A DNA stretch of 23,317 nt from Ignavibacteriales bacterium (lineage in GTDB: Bacteria; Bacteroidota; Ignavibacteria; Ignavibacteriales; Ignavibacteriaceae): the NCBI GenBank assembly GCA_027349615.1, contig DAIEML010000007.1:1-23317 (forward strand), given 5' to 3'. The notes beneath the pieces are model-generated. The model was not told where the DNA came from, did not search any database, and saw only the letters and a program-made list of their open reading frames with translations. Shown in pieces: positions 7,434 to 15,900 of the stretch (positions are counted from its first letter, which is position 1; the number at the start of each line of letters is the position of its first letter). A program made the position numbers and the translations under genes.

Positions 7434-8918
7434 ATGAATGATTATAATACTGAAAAAATAAAACTTATTTCCAAAGAACAATTCAATACACTTTATCAAA
7501 TAAGCCAAGCTTTAAATTCTGTTATTTTGGAAGATTCGCTAATACAAGAAACTTTGGATTTAGTAATAAAAGTTATTAATGCCGAACGCGGGCTGTTCGT
7601 AAAATATGATTTTGAAGAAAATAAATTTAACATAATCGCTGCACGAAATATTCAGCAGGAAAACATTGATGATTTGTCAGTTTTTTCTTCAGGAGTTTTG
7701 CAAAAAGTTTTTGATAAAAAAGAACCTTGCTTATACCATGATGTCCAAAGTGATCCCAATGTTTCGCAATTTAAAAGTGTTCAGATTCATAATATTAAAT
7801 CTATTTTAGGAGTTCCTATTAAACATGGAGATAAAATTTGGGGAGTAATTTTGGTTGATAGTTTGAACAATCGAAAAGATTTTAATGAAGGAAATCTGGT
7901 TTTCCTCGATTTCTTTTCTAATCTCGTTTCCCTTGCATTGGATAAAATTATTAAATTGCAGGAACTTCAAACAGAAAATATTATATTAAAAAATCAATTG
8001 CAGTCAAGCAAAACCGTACCAGAAATTATTGGAAAAAGTCTTGTTATGCAGAAAATGGCTGCGCTGATTCATAAAGTAGCAGCTACTGACGCAACTGTTT
8101 TACTGCTGGGGGAAAGCGGAACCGGAAAGGAGCTTATCGCAAAAGCAATTCATACTCTTAGTGCTAGAAAGGATAAACCATATCTTGCCCAATTTTGCGG
8201 ATCAATTCCGGATACACTTTTAGAAAGTGAATTGTTTGGATATAAACGTGGAGCTTTTACCGGGGCTAATGCTGATAAAAAAGGTTTATTTGAAGTTGCT
8301 AATAGCGGTACTTTTTTTCTAGATGAAATTGCAGATATATCAGTTGCGCTCCAGGCAAAACTCTTACGTGTTTTGCAAAATAAAGAAATTATTAGACTTG
8401 GAGATACGCAGGTTATCAAAGTTGATGCAAGGGTAATTGCGGCGACAAATAAAGATTTAAAAAAATTATCAAAGGAAGATAAATTTCGAGAAGATCTTTT
8501 TTATCGCTTAAATGTTTTCCCGATAAAGATTCCACCTTTGCGAGAAAGGAAAGGCGATATCCCTTTGTTGGTAGATCATTTTATTAAGAAATTCTCAAAT
8601 GAATCTATTCATATTGATTCGAAGGCTTTAAAAATGCTTGAAGATTATACTTGGCCGGGAAATGTTAGGCAGCTTGAAAATGTTGTTCAACGAGCACTGA
8701 TTTTATGCGAAGATAATAAAATAATTCCTGAGCATATTATCATTGAAGATGAAGCGGACGAAATAGGATTCAAAGGAACTCTAAAGGAATATGAAGAACT
8801 ACTTTTAAAAAATCGGTTGGAAGAATACGAAGGCAACAGAACACTTGCAGCAAAATCATTGGGAGTTTCGGTAAGATGGGTTCAGCTAAAAATTAAGGAG
8901 CTTGGAGAAGATATTTAA
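7434..8918 (+). CDS. sigma-54-dependent transcriptional activator with GAF sensor
   Basis: This is a 494-residue bacterial enhancer-binding protein. An N-terminal GAF domain (about 20-175) replaces the usual receiver. A linker leads to the AAA+ domain with Walker A GESGTGKE (226-233), the sigma-54 contact loop GAFTGA (273-278) and Walker B GTFFLDEI (292-299). The arginine-finger region FREDLFYRLN is at 351-360, and sensor 2 lies in WPGNVRQLENV (407-417). A Fis-type helix-turn-helix ends the protein (GNRTLAAKSLGVSVRWVQLKIKEL, 467-490). All elements needed to remodel sigma-54 RNA polymerase are intact. The usual 'VNCAAI' after the first strand reads QFCGSI. It is probably co-transcribed with the lipoprotein before it and the Ser/Thr kinase three bases after it. 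The GAF ligand is unknown. A strong sigma-54 promoter lies at 10490, a likely target. Confidence 0.95.
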   Translation: MNDYNTEKIKLISKEQFNTLYQISQALNSVILEDSLIQETLDLVIKVINAERGLFVKYDFEENKFNIIAARNIQQENIDDLSVFSSGVLQKVFDKKEPCLYHDVQSDPNVSQFKSVQIHNIKSILGVPIKHGDKIWGVILVDSLNNRKDFNEGNLVFLDFFSNLVSLALDKIIKLQELQTENIILKNQLQSSKTVPEIIGKSLVMQKMAALIHKVAATDATVLLLGESGTGKELIAKAIHTLSARKDKPYLAQFCGSIPDTLLESELFGYKRGAFTGANADKKGLFEVANSGTFFLDEIADISVALQAKLLRVLQNKEIIRLGDTQVIKVDARVIAATNKDLKKLSKEDKFREDLFYRLNVFPIKIPPLRERKGDIPLLVDHFIKKFSNESIHIDSKALKMLEDYTWPGNVRQLENVVQRALILCEDNKIIPEHIIIEDEADEIGFKGTLKEYEELLLKNRLEEYEGNRTLAAKSLGVSVRWVQLKIKELGEDI

Positions 8919-8921
8919 TTT

Positions 8922-10484
8922 ATGTCGCAAACTTCTACTGAAATATTGTTTGACAAGTTTGAAATAATTGACTGCCTTAAAAAAGATGGCCAAACAGGTG
9001 TTTATATTGCCAACCATATTTATTTAGGCAAAAAAATTCTATTAAAAACACTTAACACCGAAGGACTTTCCGATAAAACAATTTTAGAAAGATTTAAAAG
9101 AGAAGCAAAAATTCTTGCACAACTTGATCATCCGAATTTAATTAAAGTTTTAGATTTTGGAACCCACAATAATTTCTTTTATATATCTTTTGAATATTTT
9201 GAAAGCCGGAATTTAAGAGAAGTAATTAATAGCAATAATTTATCTGATCAGGATAAAAAATTCCTGGTCATCCAGCTTTTGAAAGCATTAAATGTAGCTC
9301 ACCAAAATCAAATAATTCATCGAGATATTAAACCGGAAAATATTTTAGTTGATTCAAAATTATTACTAAAAATTGCGGACTTTGGACTCGCATTAGTTGT
9401 TAATGAAAACCATCTTACAAATAGTTCCTCAATTGTTGGAACTCCAAGTTATATGGCTCCAGAACAAATTCGCGGTGAACGCTCTAAGCAAACGGATTTA
9501 TTTTCTGCCGGTTTGGTTAGCTATGAACTTTATACAAAAGAAAATCCGGTTTTAGGAAAAGATGTCGGCGAAACAATTAATAATATTCTGAATTTTGATC
9601 TTGAAAAGTGCAGAACTAAATTAGAACAAATTCCATCAGAAGTTCAGAATTTAATTAAAAATATGCTTCAGATTAATTTGGATAAACGCATTAATTCTTC
9701 TGAAGATGCTTTAAAATTGTTAGGTGTTAAAGAAGATGAAACAATTCAGGTTACAAAATCACCAACTAAAAAGAAATTAAAAAATATTATATTATTATCA
9801 TCGGCTGGAATTATCATTTCATTTGGAATAGTATTTTTAAGTGTGCCAAAACTATTTAGCAATAAACAAAGTGAGAATCAAAGCCAGCAATTAACTGTAT
9901 TACCAACAAATAATAAAAATCTGGAAACTAAAATTTCTACTGAAGTTAATACGCCAAAAGAAAATAAAAATGATATTTCAAATACTGTAAGCAAAAAAAA
10001 TTCGTTACCTGAACATCAAACAAACAAAATTGAAAATAATACGCCTGCAAGTGGGTTGGCTGGAAGTCTAACTGTTGATTCCTATCCTTGGGCAACCGTT
10101 GAAATTGATTCTACTGAAATTGGTACAACACCAATTTGGAATTATATTTTGAAACCTGGAATTCATATTATAAAATTAACAAATACAAATTATCCTTCTC
10201 CATTTACGGAAAAAGTAAATATTGTTCCAAATGAAAACAAAGTTGTTAAAATTAACTTTAACAATTTCGTAGGATATTTAAAATGTTTTGTTAATCCGTA
10301 TGGCAATATTTATATCAATGGAAGATTGATTGGAACTACGCCAATGGATTCAATAATGCTTAATCCTGGAAATTATTCCTTACAAATAAAAAGCGAAAAT
10401 TATTCGCCGATAAGTAAAGAAATCACGATAACAGCTGGTCAAACATTTACATATAAATTAAATTTTGAAGAAATTAAACAATAA
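8922..10484 (+). CDS. transmembrane Ser/Thr protein kinase with two PEGA domains
   Basis: This 520-residue Hanks-type kinase has a kinase domain at about 10-267. The conserved lysine is Lys42 (ILLKTL), the helix-C glutamate Glu61, the catalytic loop HRDIKPEN (133-140), DFG 153-155 and APE 179-181. The glycine-rich loop is unusual: LKKDGQTGVY has Lys, Asp and Thr where GxGxxG is expected. One transmembrane helix (about 286-310) follows, then a Ser/Thr/Asn/Lys-rich linker (315-378) and two PEGA domains (381-446 and 451-515; each has the GTTP turn and a PG.H/Y strand), placed outside the membrane. PEGA domains are thought to bind envelope or S-layer material. The gene starts three bases after the activator stop, so the two are almost surely co-transcribed; phosphorylation of the activator is plausible but unproven. 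Confidence 0.93.
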   Translation: MSQTSTEILFDKFEIIDCLKKDGQTGVYIANHIYLGKKILLKTLNTEGLSDKTILERFKREAKILAQLDHPNLIKVLDFGTHNNFFYISFEYFESRNLREVINSNNLSDQDKKFLVIQLLKALNVAHQNQIIHRDIKPENILVDSKLLLKIADFGLALVVNENHLTNSSSIVGTPSYMAPEQIRGERSKQTDLFSAGLVSYELYTKENPVLGKDVGETINNILNFDLEKCRTKLEQIPSEVQNLIKNMLQINLDKRINSSEDALKLLGVKEDETIQVTKSPTKKKLKNIILLSSAGIIISFGIVFLSVPKLFSNKQSENQSQQLTVLPTNNKNLETKISTEVNTPKENKNDISNTVSKKNSLPEHQTNKIENNTPASGLAGSLTVDSYPWATVEIDSTEIGTTPIWNYILKPGIHIIKLTNTNYPSPFTEKVNIVPNENKVVKINFNNFVGYLKCFVNPYGNIYINGRLIGTTPMDSIMLNPGNYSLQIKSENYSPISKEITITAGQTFTYKLNFEEIKQ

Positions 10485-10489
10485 AATAA

Positions 10490-10505
10490 TGGCATTATAC
10501 TTGCT
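10490..10505 (+). promoter_or_regulatory. sigma-54 (-24/-12) promoter for the kelch/T9SS gene
   Basis: TGGCATTATACTTGCT matches the sigma-54 consensus TGGCAC-N5-TTGCW at all but one position. The GG (10491-10492) and GC (10503-10504) dinucleotides are intact and separated by exactly 10 bases. The expected start of transcription is near 10515-10517, about 30 bases before the ATG at 10545. It lies in the 60-base gap between kinase and kelch genes, near a sigma-54 activator gene. This is an identification by eye, not by a scoring matrix. Confidence 0.72.
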
Positions 10506-10544
10506 AAAATTAGTAAGATAAGTGTAATTAGATAATCATAAATA

Positions 10545-11774
10545 ATGAAATACTTTATATTACTATTACTTTTAATTTCAATTGAATTATTTCCGCAAAC
10601 CTGGTCAGTTGTTGGAGATATGCCAAATTCTGTTGCAAGCGGACAAGCTGTTGCTAAAGATTCAACTATTTATATATTAGGCGGATATTCTTCTAAATCG
10701 AATTCAAATCTAGATTTAATTCAAGCATACGATATTCAATCAAATAACTGGTCTGTTGCTGGAAAGATGAACTATCCAAGGGCAAATTTTGTTGCCGATA
10801 ATTACTCTGATAGTATTATTTATTTTGGTGGAAATGATTTGAACTCTTCCTCGCTTGAAGTTTGGAATTTAATTTCTCCGCCAAATGTTGAAAGTATGGA
10901 TTCTAGTTTTATACGATCTTATGCAACTGGGCATGTTGTTAACGGTAACCTATATGTTTTTGGAGGAATATATTCTGATTTAAACACAAAATATCTTTTT
11001 GAATATAATTTTGATTCAAGTAAAGTTACTTATGATGATTATGGCACATTTAAATATCAAAATCCGGCCCAGCAAATGTCTGTTGTTGTAGGTGATGATA
11101 TTTATATATTTGGCGGTGCGGAAAGTGTACTGCTTAACTCTATTTTTGTTTTTAATACTATAACTAAAACTTTTTCACAATTGCCAATAGAATTAGAACG
11201 ACCTCGTGCTGGAGGTGTTGCAGTATTAGGAAGCGATAGTGTAATCTATATTGTTGGCGGATATGATGAGCTTCATCATGCTCTTTCATCTGTTGCAATA
11301 ATTGATCTAAAGAAAAGCGAGCTTGAAATTGAGAATGGGCCATCATTAAATTTTGCTAGAAAAGATCCTGAAGTTGTCAGCTGCAATGGATCTATTTATG
11401 TGTTTGGCGGGCTTGATCAAGATGGTTTGCCTGTTACAAGTGTTGAGAAGCTTAATTTGATTACAGGAATTTCAAATGCGAATAATTCTGTTCCACAAAA
11501 TTTTGAATTAGAAAATAATTATCCTAATCCCTTTAATCCATCAACACAAATTGAATTTAAAATTAGTAAAACCGCAAAAGTATCATTGGATGTTTATGAT
11601 ATTTTAGGAACGCGTGTAAAGAATATAGTAACAAAAACTTTTTCTCCCGGTGAATACAAATTTACCTGGAATGGCACTGATGATAAGGGAAATACTTTAG
11701 CAAGTGGAGTTTACATATACACTCTATCTTCGGATTATTTTACAAATTCGAAGAAGATGGTATTATTGAAATAA
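10545..11774 (+). CDS. secreted six-bladed kelch propeller with type IX sorting domain
   Basis: This 409-residue secreted protein has an N-terminal signal peptide (MKYFILLLLLISIELFPQ). Six kelch units follow, seen by paired glycines after a hydrophobic strand at residues 46-47, 95-96, 140-141, 190-191, 238-239 and 288-289, which fits a complete six-bladed beta-propeller (about 18-310). After a short linker, residues 320-409 form a type A C-terminal sorting domain: FELENNYPNPFNPS, LDVYDILGTRVK, PGEYKFTWNGTDDKGN, ASGVYIYTL and the final KKMVLLK. It is therefore exported by Sec, passed through the type IX secretion system and released or attached at the surface. The ligand of the propeller is unknown. 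A sigma-54 promoter precedes it and the next gene starts one base after its stop. Confidence 0.93.
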   Translation: MKYFILLLLLISIELFPQTWSVVGDMPNSVASGQAVAKDSTIYILGGYSSKSNSNLDLIQAYDIQSNNWSVAGKMNYPRANFVADNYSDSIIYFGGNDLNSSSLEVWNLISPPNVESMDSSFIRSYATGHVVNGNLYVFGGIYSDLNTKYLFEYNFDSSKVTYDDYGTFKYQNPAQQMSVVVGDDIYIFGGAESVLLNSIFVFNTITKTFSQLPIELERPRAGGVAVLGSDSVIYIVGGYDELHHALSSVAIIDLKKSELEIENGPSLNFARKDPEVVSCNGSIYVFGGLDQDGLPVTSVEKLNLITGISNANNSVPQNFELENNYPNPFNPSTQIEFKISKTAKVSLDVYDILGTRVKNIVTKTFSPGEYKFTWNGTDDKGNTLASGVYIYTLSSDYFTNSKKMVLLK

Positions 11775-11775
11775 T

Positions 11776-12597
11776 ATGACTAAACTAAAAATCGTATTAC
11801 TTTTATTATTATTATTTCCTGTAATGATATTTGCACAGGAGAAAGTGAATACTATTTCCAACTTGAAAAACCAACTTGAATCTTTTCAATATAACCAAGT
11901 AATTATTAATGCAAATGAATTATTAAAAAATAAGGGGAAACTTTCTGACGAAAATATTATTGAGATTTATAAATTAAAAGCTATCGCACAATATTCTTTA
12001 CAAGAGGAAAAAAGTGCAAAAGAAAGTTTTTTTAACATTCTAAAAATAGATACTACTTTTTCACTTGATGCTGCTACAACATCTCCCAAAATAATTTCAT
12101 TTTTTGATCAAGTTAAAACTGATTATCTTCAAGTGTTAGAAAATGAAAATCAGATGATTAAAGCTAAAACTGATACTGTATATGTACCTAAAGTTATCCA
12201 TAGCGAAGAGTCGAATTCAGTTATTAGGCAAGCTGCAATTAGATCTATCATCTTACCAGGTTGGGGACATCTTTATCTTGGTGATAATTTAAAAGGTACA
12301 ATTTTGACTTCATTAAGTTTAATAGCATTAGGATCATCTATTTATTTTATTATCGACAGCAATAATAAAGAAAGATCATACTTAGATGCTTCCGATCCGA
12401 CACTAATTCAACTGAGATACAACGATTATAATAAATCATATAAAATGAAAAACATTTCATTAATTTCATTGGCAGCAGTATGGTTATATAGTCAGATTGA
12501 TATATTATTTTTCTCTGGAAGAAATCCGATTAATATCTCAACATTCCAGTCTTTTAATTCCAACCGCACACAATTGAATTTCCAGATTCAATTTTAG
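11776..12597 (+). CDS. exported DUF5683-type protein with helical N-terminal region
   Basis: This 273-residue protein has a signal peptide (hydrophobic 6-19, cleavage near FA-QEK at 20/21). Residues 24-130 are helical and TPR-like (SFQYNQVIINANELL... YKLKAIAQYSLQEEKSAKESF). The C-terminal half has the DUF5683 hallmark RSIILPGWGHLYLGDNLKG (157-174), followed by two hydrophobic segments (about 175-193 and 226-246). DUF5683 proteins are widespread in Bacteroidota-like bacteria and have no known function. The ATG is one base after the stop of the kelch gene, so the two are co-transcribed and perhaps translationally coupled. Membrane placement is uncertain; a role in envelope assembly or display of the kelch protein is only inferred from the pairing. 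Confidence 0.82.
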   Translation: MTKLKIVLLLLLLFPVMIFAQEKVNTISNLKNQLESFQYNQVIINANELLKNKGKLSDENIIEIYKLKAIAQYSLQEEKSAKESFFNILKIDTTFSLDAATTSPKIISFFDQVKTDYLQVLENENQMIKAKTDTVYVPKVIHSEESNSVIRQAAIRSIILPGWGHLYLGDNLKGTILTSLSLIALGSSIYFIIDSNNKERSYLDASDPTLIQLRYNDYNKSYKMKNISLISLAAVWLYSQIDILFFSGRNPINISTFQSFNSNRTQLNFQIQF

Positions 12598-12614
12598 ATT
12601 ATATCTAATTTTTT
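12594..12614 (+). terminator. weak AT-rich hairpin plus T6 at the end of the DUF5683 gene
   Basis: TTAGAT (12594-12599) and ATCTAA (12603-12608) form a six-pair stem that includes the TAG stop codon, followed by six T residues. This could end the cluster transcript, though the stem is short and AT-rich. Confidence 0.35.
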
Positions 12615-12722
12615 AGAATGAATAAATTTCTGATGACGAATATTATTCGCCCATTTTTTCAATCAAATTATTTTTAAGCAAATAAATTGATTAAAATATT
12701 GAATAATTAATTAAATCTGTTT

Positions 12723-12738
12723 TGGCATATCCTTTGGA
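12723..12738 (+). promoter_or_regulatory. imperfect sigma-54-like promoter before a non-coding stretch
   Basis: TGGCATATCCTTTGGA has the same TGGCAT -24 element as the site at 10490 with correct spacing, but the -12 element is TTGG rather than TTGC. It is followed after about 80 bases by two hairpins and a U-tract with no open reading frame, so it could drive a small RNA. Confidence 0.3.
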
Positions 12739-12748
12739 ACATTTTCTT

Positions 12749-12872
12749 TAAATTTTTTATAGCAAGACGGTTAATGTTAAATATTTAGAGAATTGATTTT
12801 CCTCAAGCAAAGCCGATGACCTCTTTAATCTGTTTAAGGAGGACTGCCTCCCGATTCGCTCGGGAGGTTTTT
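12749..12872 (+). ncRNA. candidate small non-coding RNA or structured 3' region with tandem hairpins
   Basis: No open frame exists here on the plus strand. Hairpin 1 pairs CCTCTTTAA (12820-12828) with TTAAGGAGG (12834-12842), nine pairs including one wobble, loop of five. Hairpin 2 is the terminator at 12847-12867. The GGAGG of hairpin 1 (12838-12842) could instead pair with CCTCC (12847-12851) of hairpin 2, giving two exclusive folds like an attenuator. The upstream GCAAAGCC (12807-12814) and helix order recall the second half of c-di-GMP-I riboswitches, but the first half (GGGCAAACC) is absent. The next downstream gene is on the opposite strand, so it is not a leader. It may also simply be the 3' end of the upstream mRNA. 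The start is set from the sigma-54-like site. Confidence 0.35.
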
Positions 12873-12875
12873 ATA
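12847..12875 (+). terminator. rho-independent terminator
   Basis: CCTCCCGA (12847-12854) and TCGGGAGG (12860-12867) form a perfect eight-pair GC-rich stem with loop TTCGC, followed by five T residues (12868-12872) and further AT-rich sequence. The U-tract is present only on the plus strand. It ends transcription from the cluster upstream and/or the candidate small RNA and insulates the convergent AAA+ gene. Confidence 0.88.
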
Positions 12876-12922
12876 TTTACAATGTTTATTGAAAAATTGG
12901 AAAAAAAATTCAAATTTAATTT

Positions 12923-15900
12923 TTATAATTCAGCAAGTTCAATTTTACTTACATCTTCATAAATAATAGTAGTTAAATCATTAACATCTGGTTCGTAAAT
13001 AGAAAGGATTCTTTCTTCTTGGTTGCTAATAGCTTTGTATAAAATATTTTTTACTGTCCGGGCATTGCCAAAATTTTTATCTCTTTTATCAAATAGTTTT
13101 GTATAAATTTCAAGCAAAAGCTGCCATGCCCCTTCGTCTAATTTATATCCGTTCTTTTCACTGATTTCATTTGCAATTTCCAGCATTTGTCTCGGATTGT
13201 AATCGTCGAAATAAAATACATTTGGAAAACGAGATTGTACACCAGGATTTGAATCCAAAAATTCTTTCATCTCTTCAGTATATCCTGCCACTATAACAAC
13301 AAACTTTCCTTGATCATCTTCCATTCTTTTTAAAAGAGTATCAATTGCTTCTTGGCCAAAATCTTGACTGCCGCGGGCAAGAGTATAAGCTTCATCAATA
13401 AATAAAGTTCCGCCAAGGGACTTATCAATTATGTCATTTGTTTTTGTTGCTGTTTGTCCTTGATAGCCAGCGACTAAACTTGCTCTATCAACTTCAATTA
13501 AATGACCTTTTTCTAAAATTCCCATTTCTTTATATATTTTACTTATTAGTCTGGCAACTGTAGTTTTACCAGTTCCGGAATTTCCCATGAAAACTGAATT
13601 TAAATTCTTTGGGATGATTTTTAATCCGCTCTGTTTACGAAGTTTTGCAACTTTTAAACTGCTGATTAGTTTATCAATGGATTTTTTAACTGATTCTAAT
13701 CCAGCTAAATCTTTCAGTTCTTTTATATATTTTTCTAAAAGTTCAGGATCACCTTCAATTTTTAATTTTTCTTTTTCTTTTTTAGGTGCAACAAGTTCAG
13801 TAATATCTTCAAGTAAAATATATTTTAAAACTTCTTCGTGTCTTTCTTCTGCTGGAATATCAGCAACTCTTAGCAATTGATTCTTTAATGCATTTTCGAC
13901 AATGTCTCTTACAATTCTTGCATTTCCAAAGGTTTTATTTCGACTTCTAAAAATTGCATTATAATATTTTTTAAGCGGATCACGAGCTTCTTCATCTATA
14001 ATATATCCCTTGGTTTCAAGAAGTTTCTCAGTAATTTTTAAAAGTTCATCGGGTGTATAATCTTCAAAATAAATTCTTTTTGTAAATCTTGATTGTAATC
14101 CGGGATTTGAATTGATGAAGTTATTCATTTCTTCAGTATAGCCGGCTGCAATTACTATAAACTTTCCTCTGTCATCTTCCATTCTTTTTAATAACGTGTC
14201 TAAAGCTTCTTTCCCAAAATCGGATCCGTTACTTTCCGCAGATTTAATTAATGTATAAGCTTCATCAATGAACATAGTTCCGCCAATTGATTTATCTATT
14301 GCTATTTTAGTTTTCTCGGCAGTTTGCCCGACAAAACTTGCAACCAAACCCTGCCTATCAACTTCAATAAGATGACCTTTGGGAAGAACTCCTAATGCAG
14401 AAAATAGTTCGCTGTATAAATGCGCAACTGTTGTTTTACCAGTCCCAGGATTTCCTAGGAATATCATATGAGATGAAAATTTATTCTGAAGATTTTCACC
14501 TTGTTCGGAATAGAATCTTGCAAGTTTAACAGTTTCGCTAATTTCTTTTTTTACTGATTGAAGTCCAATGAGATCATTTAACTTTTTTAATACTTTCACT
14601 AAAGCATCTTCATCAATTCCAATTTTTACAATTTTATTTTCAGAACTTTTAAATAAAGATAAGATGTCTTCCGGATAAATTGTAACCATTGATTCTTTGG
14701 TTCGTTCAGCTTCAGTAAGTTTTAAATATCTTTTACTGATATGAATTTTAATTTCATTAAAATAATTTCTTACTAGTCTTGCATTACCAAAAGTTTTATC
14801 TCTTTTTCTATAAAGATTTGTGAATTGTTTTTTGAGAAGTTCTAATGCTTCTTCTTTAACATTGTATTCTTCCTTGCTTGAAGTAAGTTTAAAGATATCA
14901 ATTAATTCTTCCGGAGTGTAATCATCAAACTTAAAAAAATTATTGAAGCGGGATTTCAGTCCGGGATTTGAATTAATAAATGCATTCATTTCTTCAGGAT
15001 AACCAGCGGCAATAACTACAAATTCGCCTTTGCTGTCTTCCATTCTTTTTAGCAAAATGTCAATTGCTTCTTGTCCAAAATCTTGTTGATTGCCTTCTTT
15101 CTTCAATGTATATGCTTCGTCAATAAAGAGAAGTCCGCCAATTGCTTCATCAATTACCTTGTTGGTTTTTTGTGCAGTCTCTCCAATATATTGTCCAACT
15201 AAACCAGAACGATCAACTTCAATTACATGGCCGTTTTTCAATATTCCCATTGCTTTGAAAATTTTTCCAAGCAGCCTGGCAATTGTTGTTTTGCCCGTAC
15301 CTGGATTTCCTAAAAAGACAGAATGGATCGCAAAATTTTCTTGAGTTTTTAATCCTAGTTTTTTTCTTTCATTGATAAATTTCAAATAATCAACAAAATC
15401 GCGCATTGATTGTTTAACATTTTGAAGTCCGATATAACTATCTAATTCTGATAAAAGTTCTTCAAGTGATTTTGATTCTTGCGGCTTTAAAACTGATTCA
15501 TTCAATTTCTTTGGCTGGTCAGTAGTTGGTTTTTCTAATGAGTCTGAATCTTTGGAAGGGATTACAGTTTCTTCAAAATTAAATATTTCAGATTGGCCGA
15601 CTAAAAACCATCTAGAGCACACAAGATTATTTTCCAGATAAATATCAACTCGCCCTTGACCTTCTTTCCAAAATCCTGGATTGTCAGTTCCCCAACTCTG
15701 AATAAATTCTACAAGCTTCCAATCTTTTTCCATCGCAATTAAAAAATGATGTCTGCCAACTTCAATATCATTTAAGAACCAAATTGCTGTTCCTTCAACA
15801 TCCATCCTTTTATTATTGAAAAATGGATTATCAAGAATAACTTCAACGCCAATGTATCTTACAGTTTCTTCACTAAATTGAAGTAAGAAAGTTCTTTTTT

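Noticed and set aside
12598..12922. tRNA or other standard structural RNA in the intergenic stretch
   Set aside because: No cloverleaf, CCA end or T-loop (GTTCRA) was found; only the tandem hairpins are supported.
13587..13880. Plus-strand open frames antisense to the AAA+ and GroEL genes (also 15090-15344, 17342-17545, 17765-17974, 18128-18343, 18434-18718, 18738-19016)
   Set aside because: They arise from codon structure of conserved genes on the minus strand; translations are serine/phenylalanine-rich and resemble nothing.
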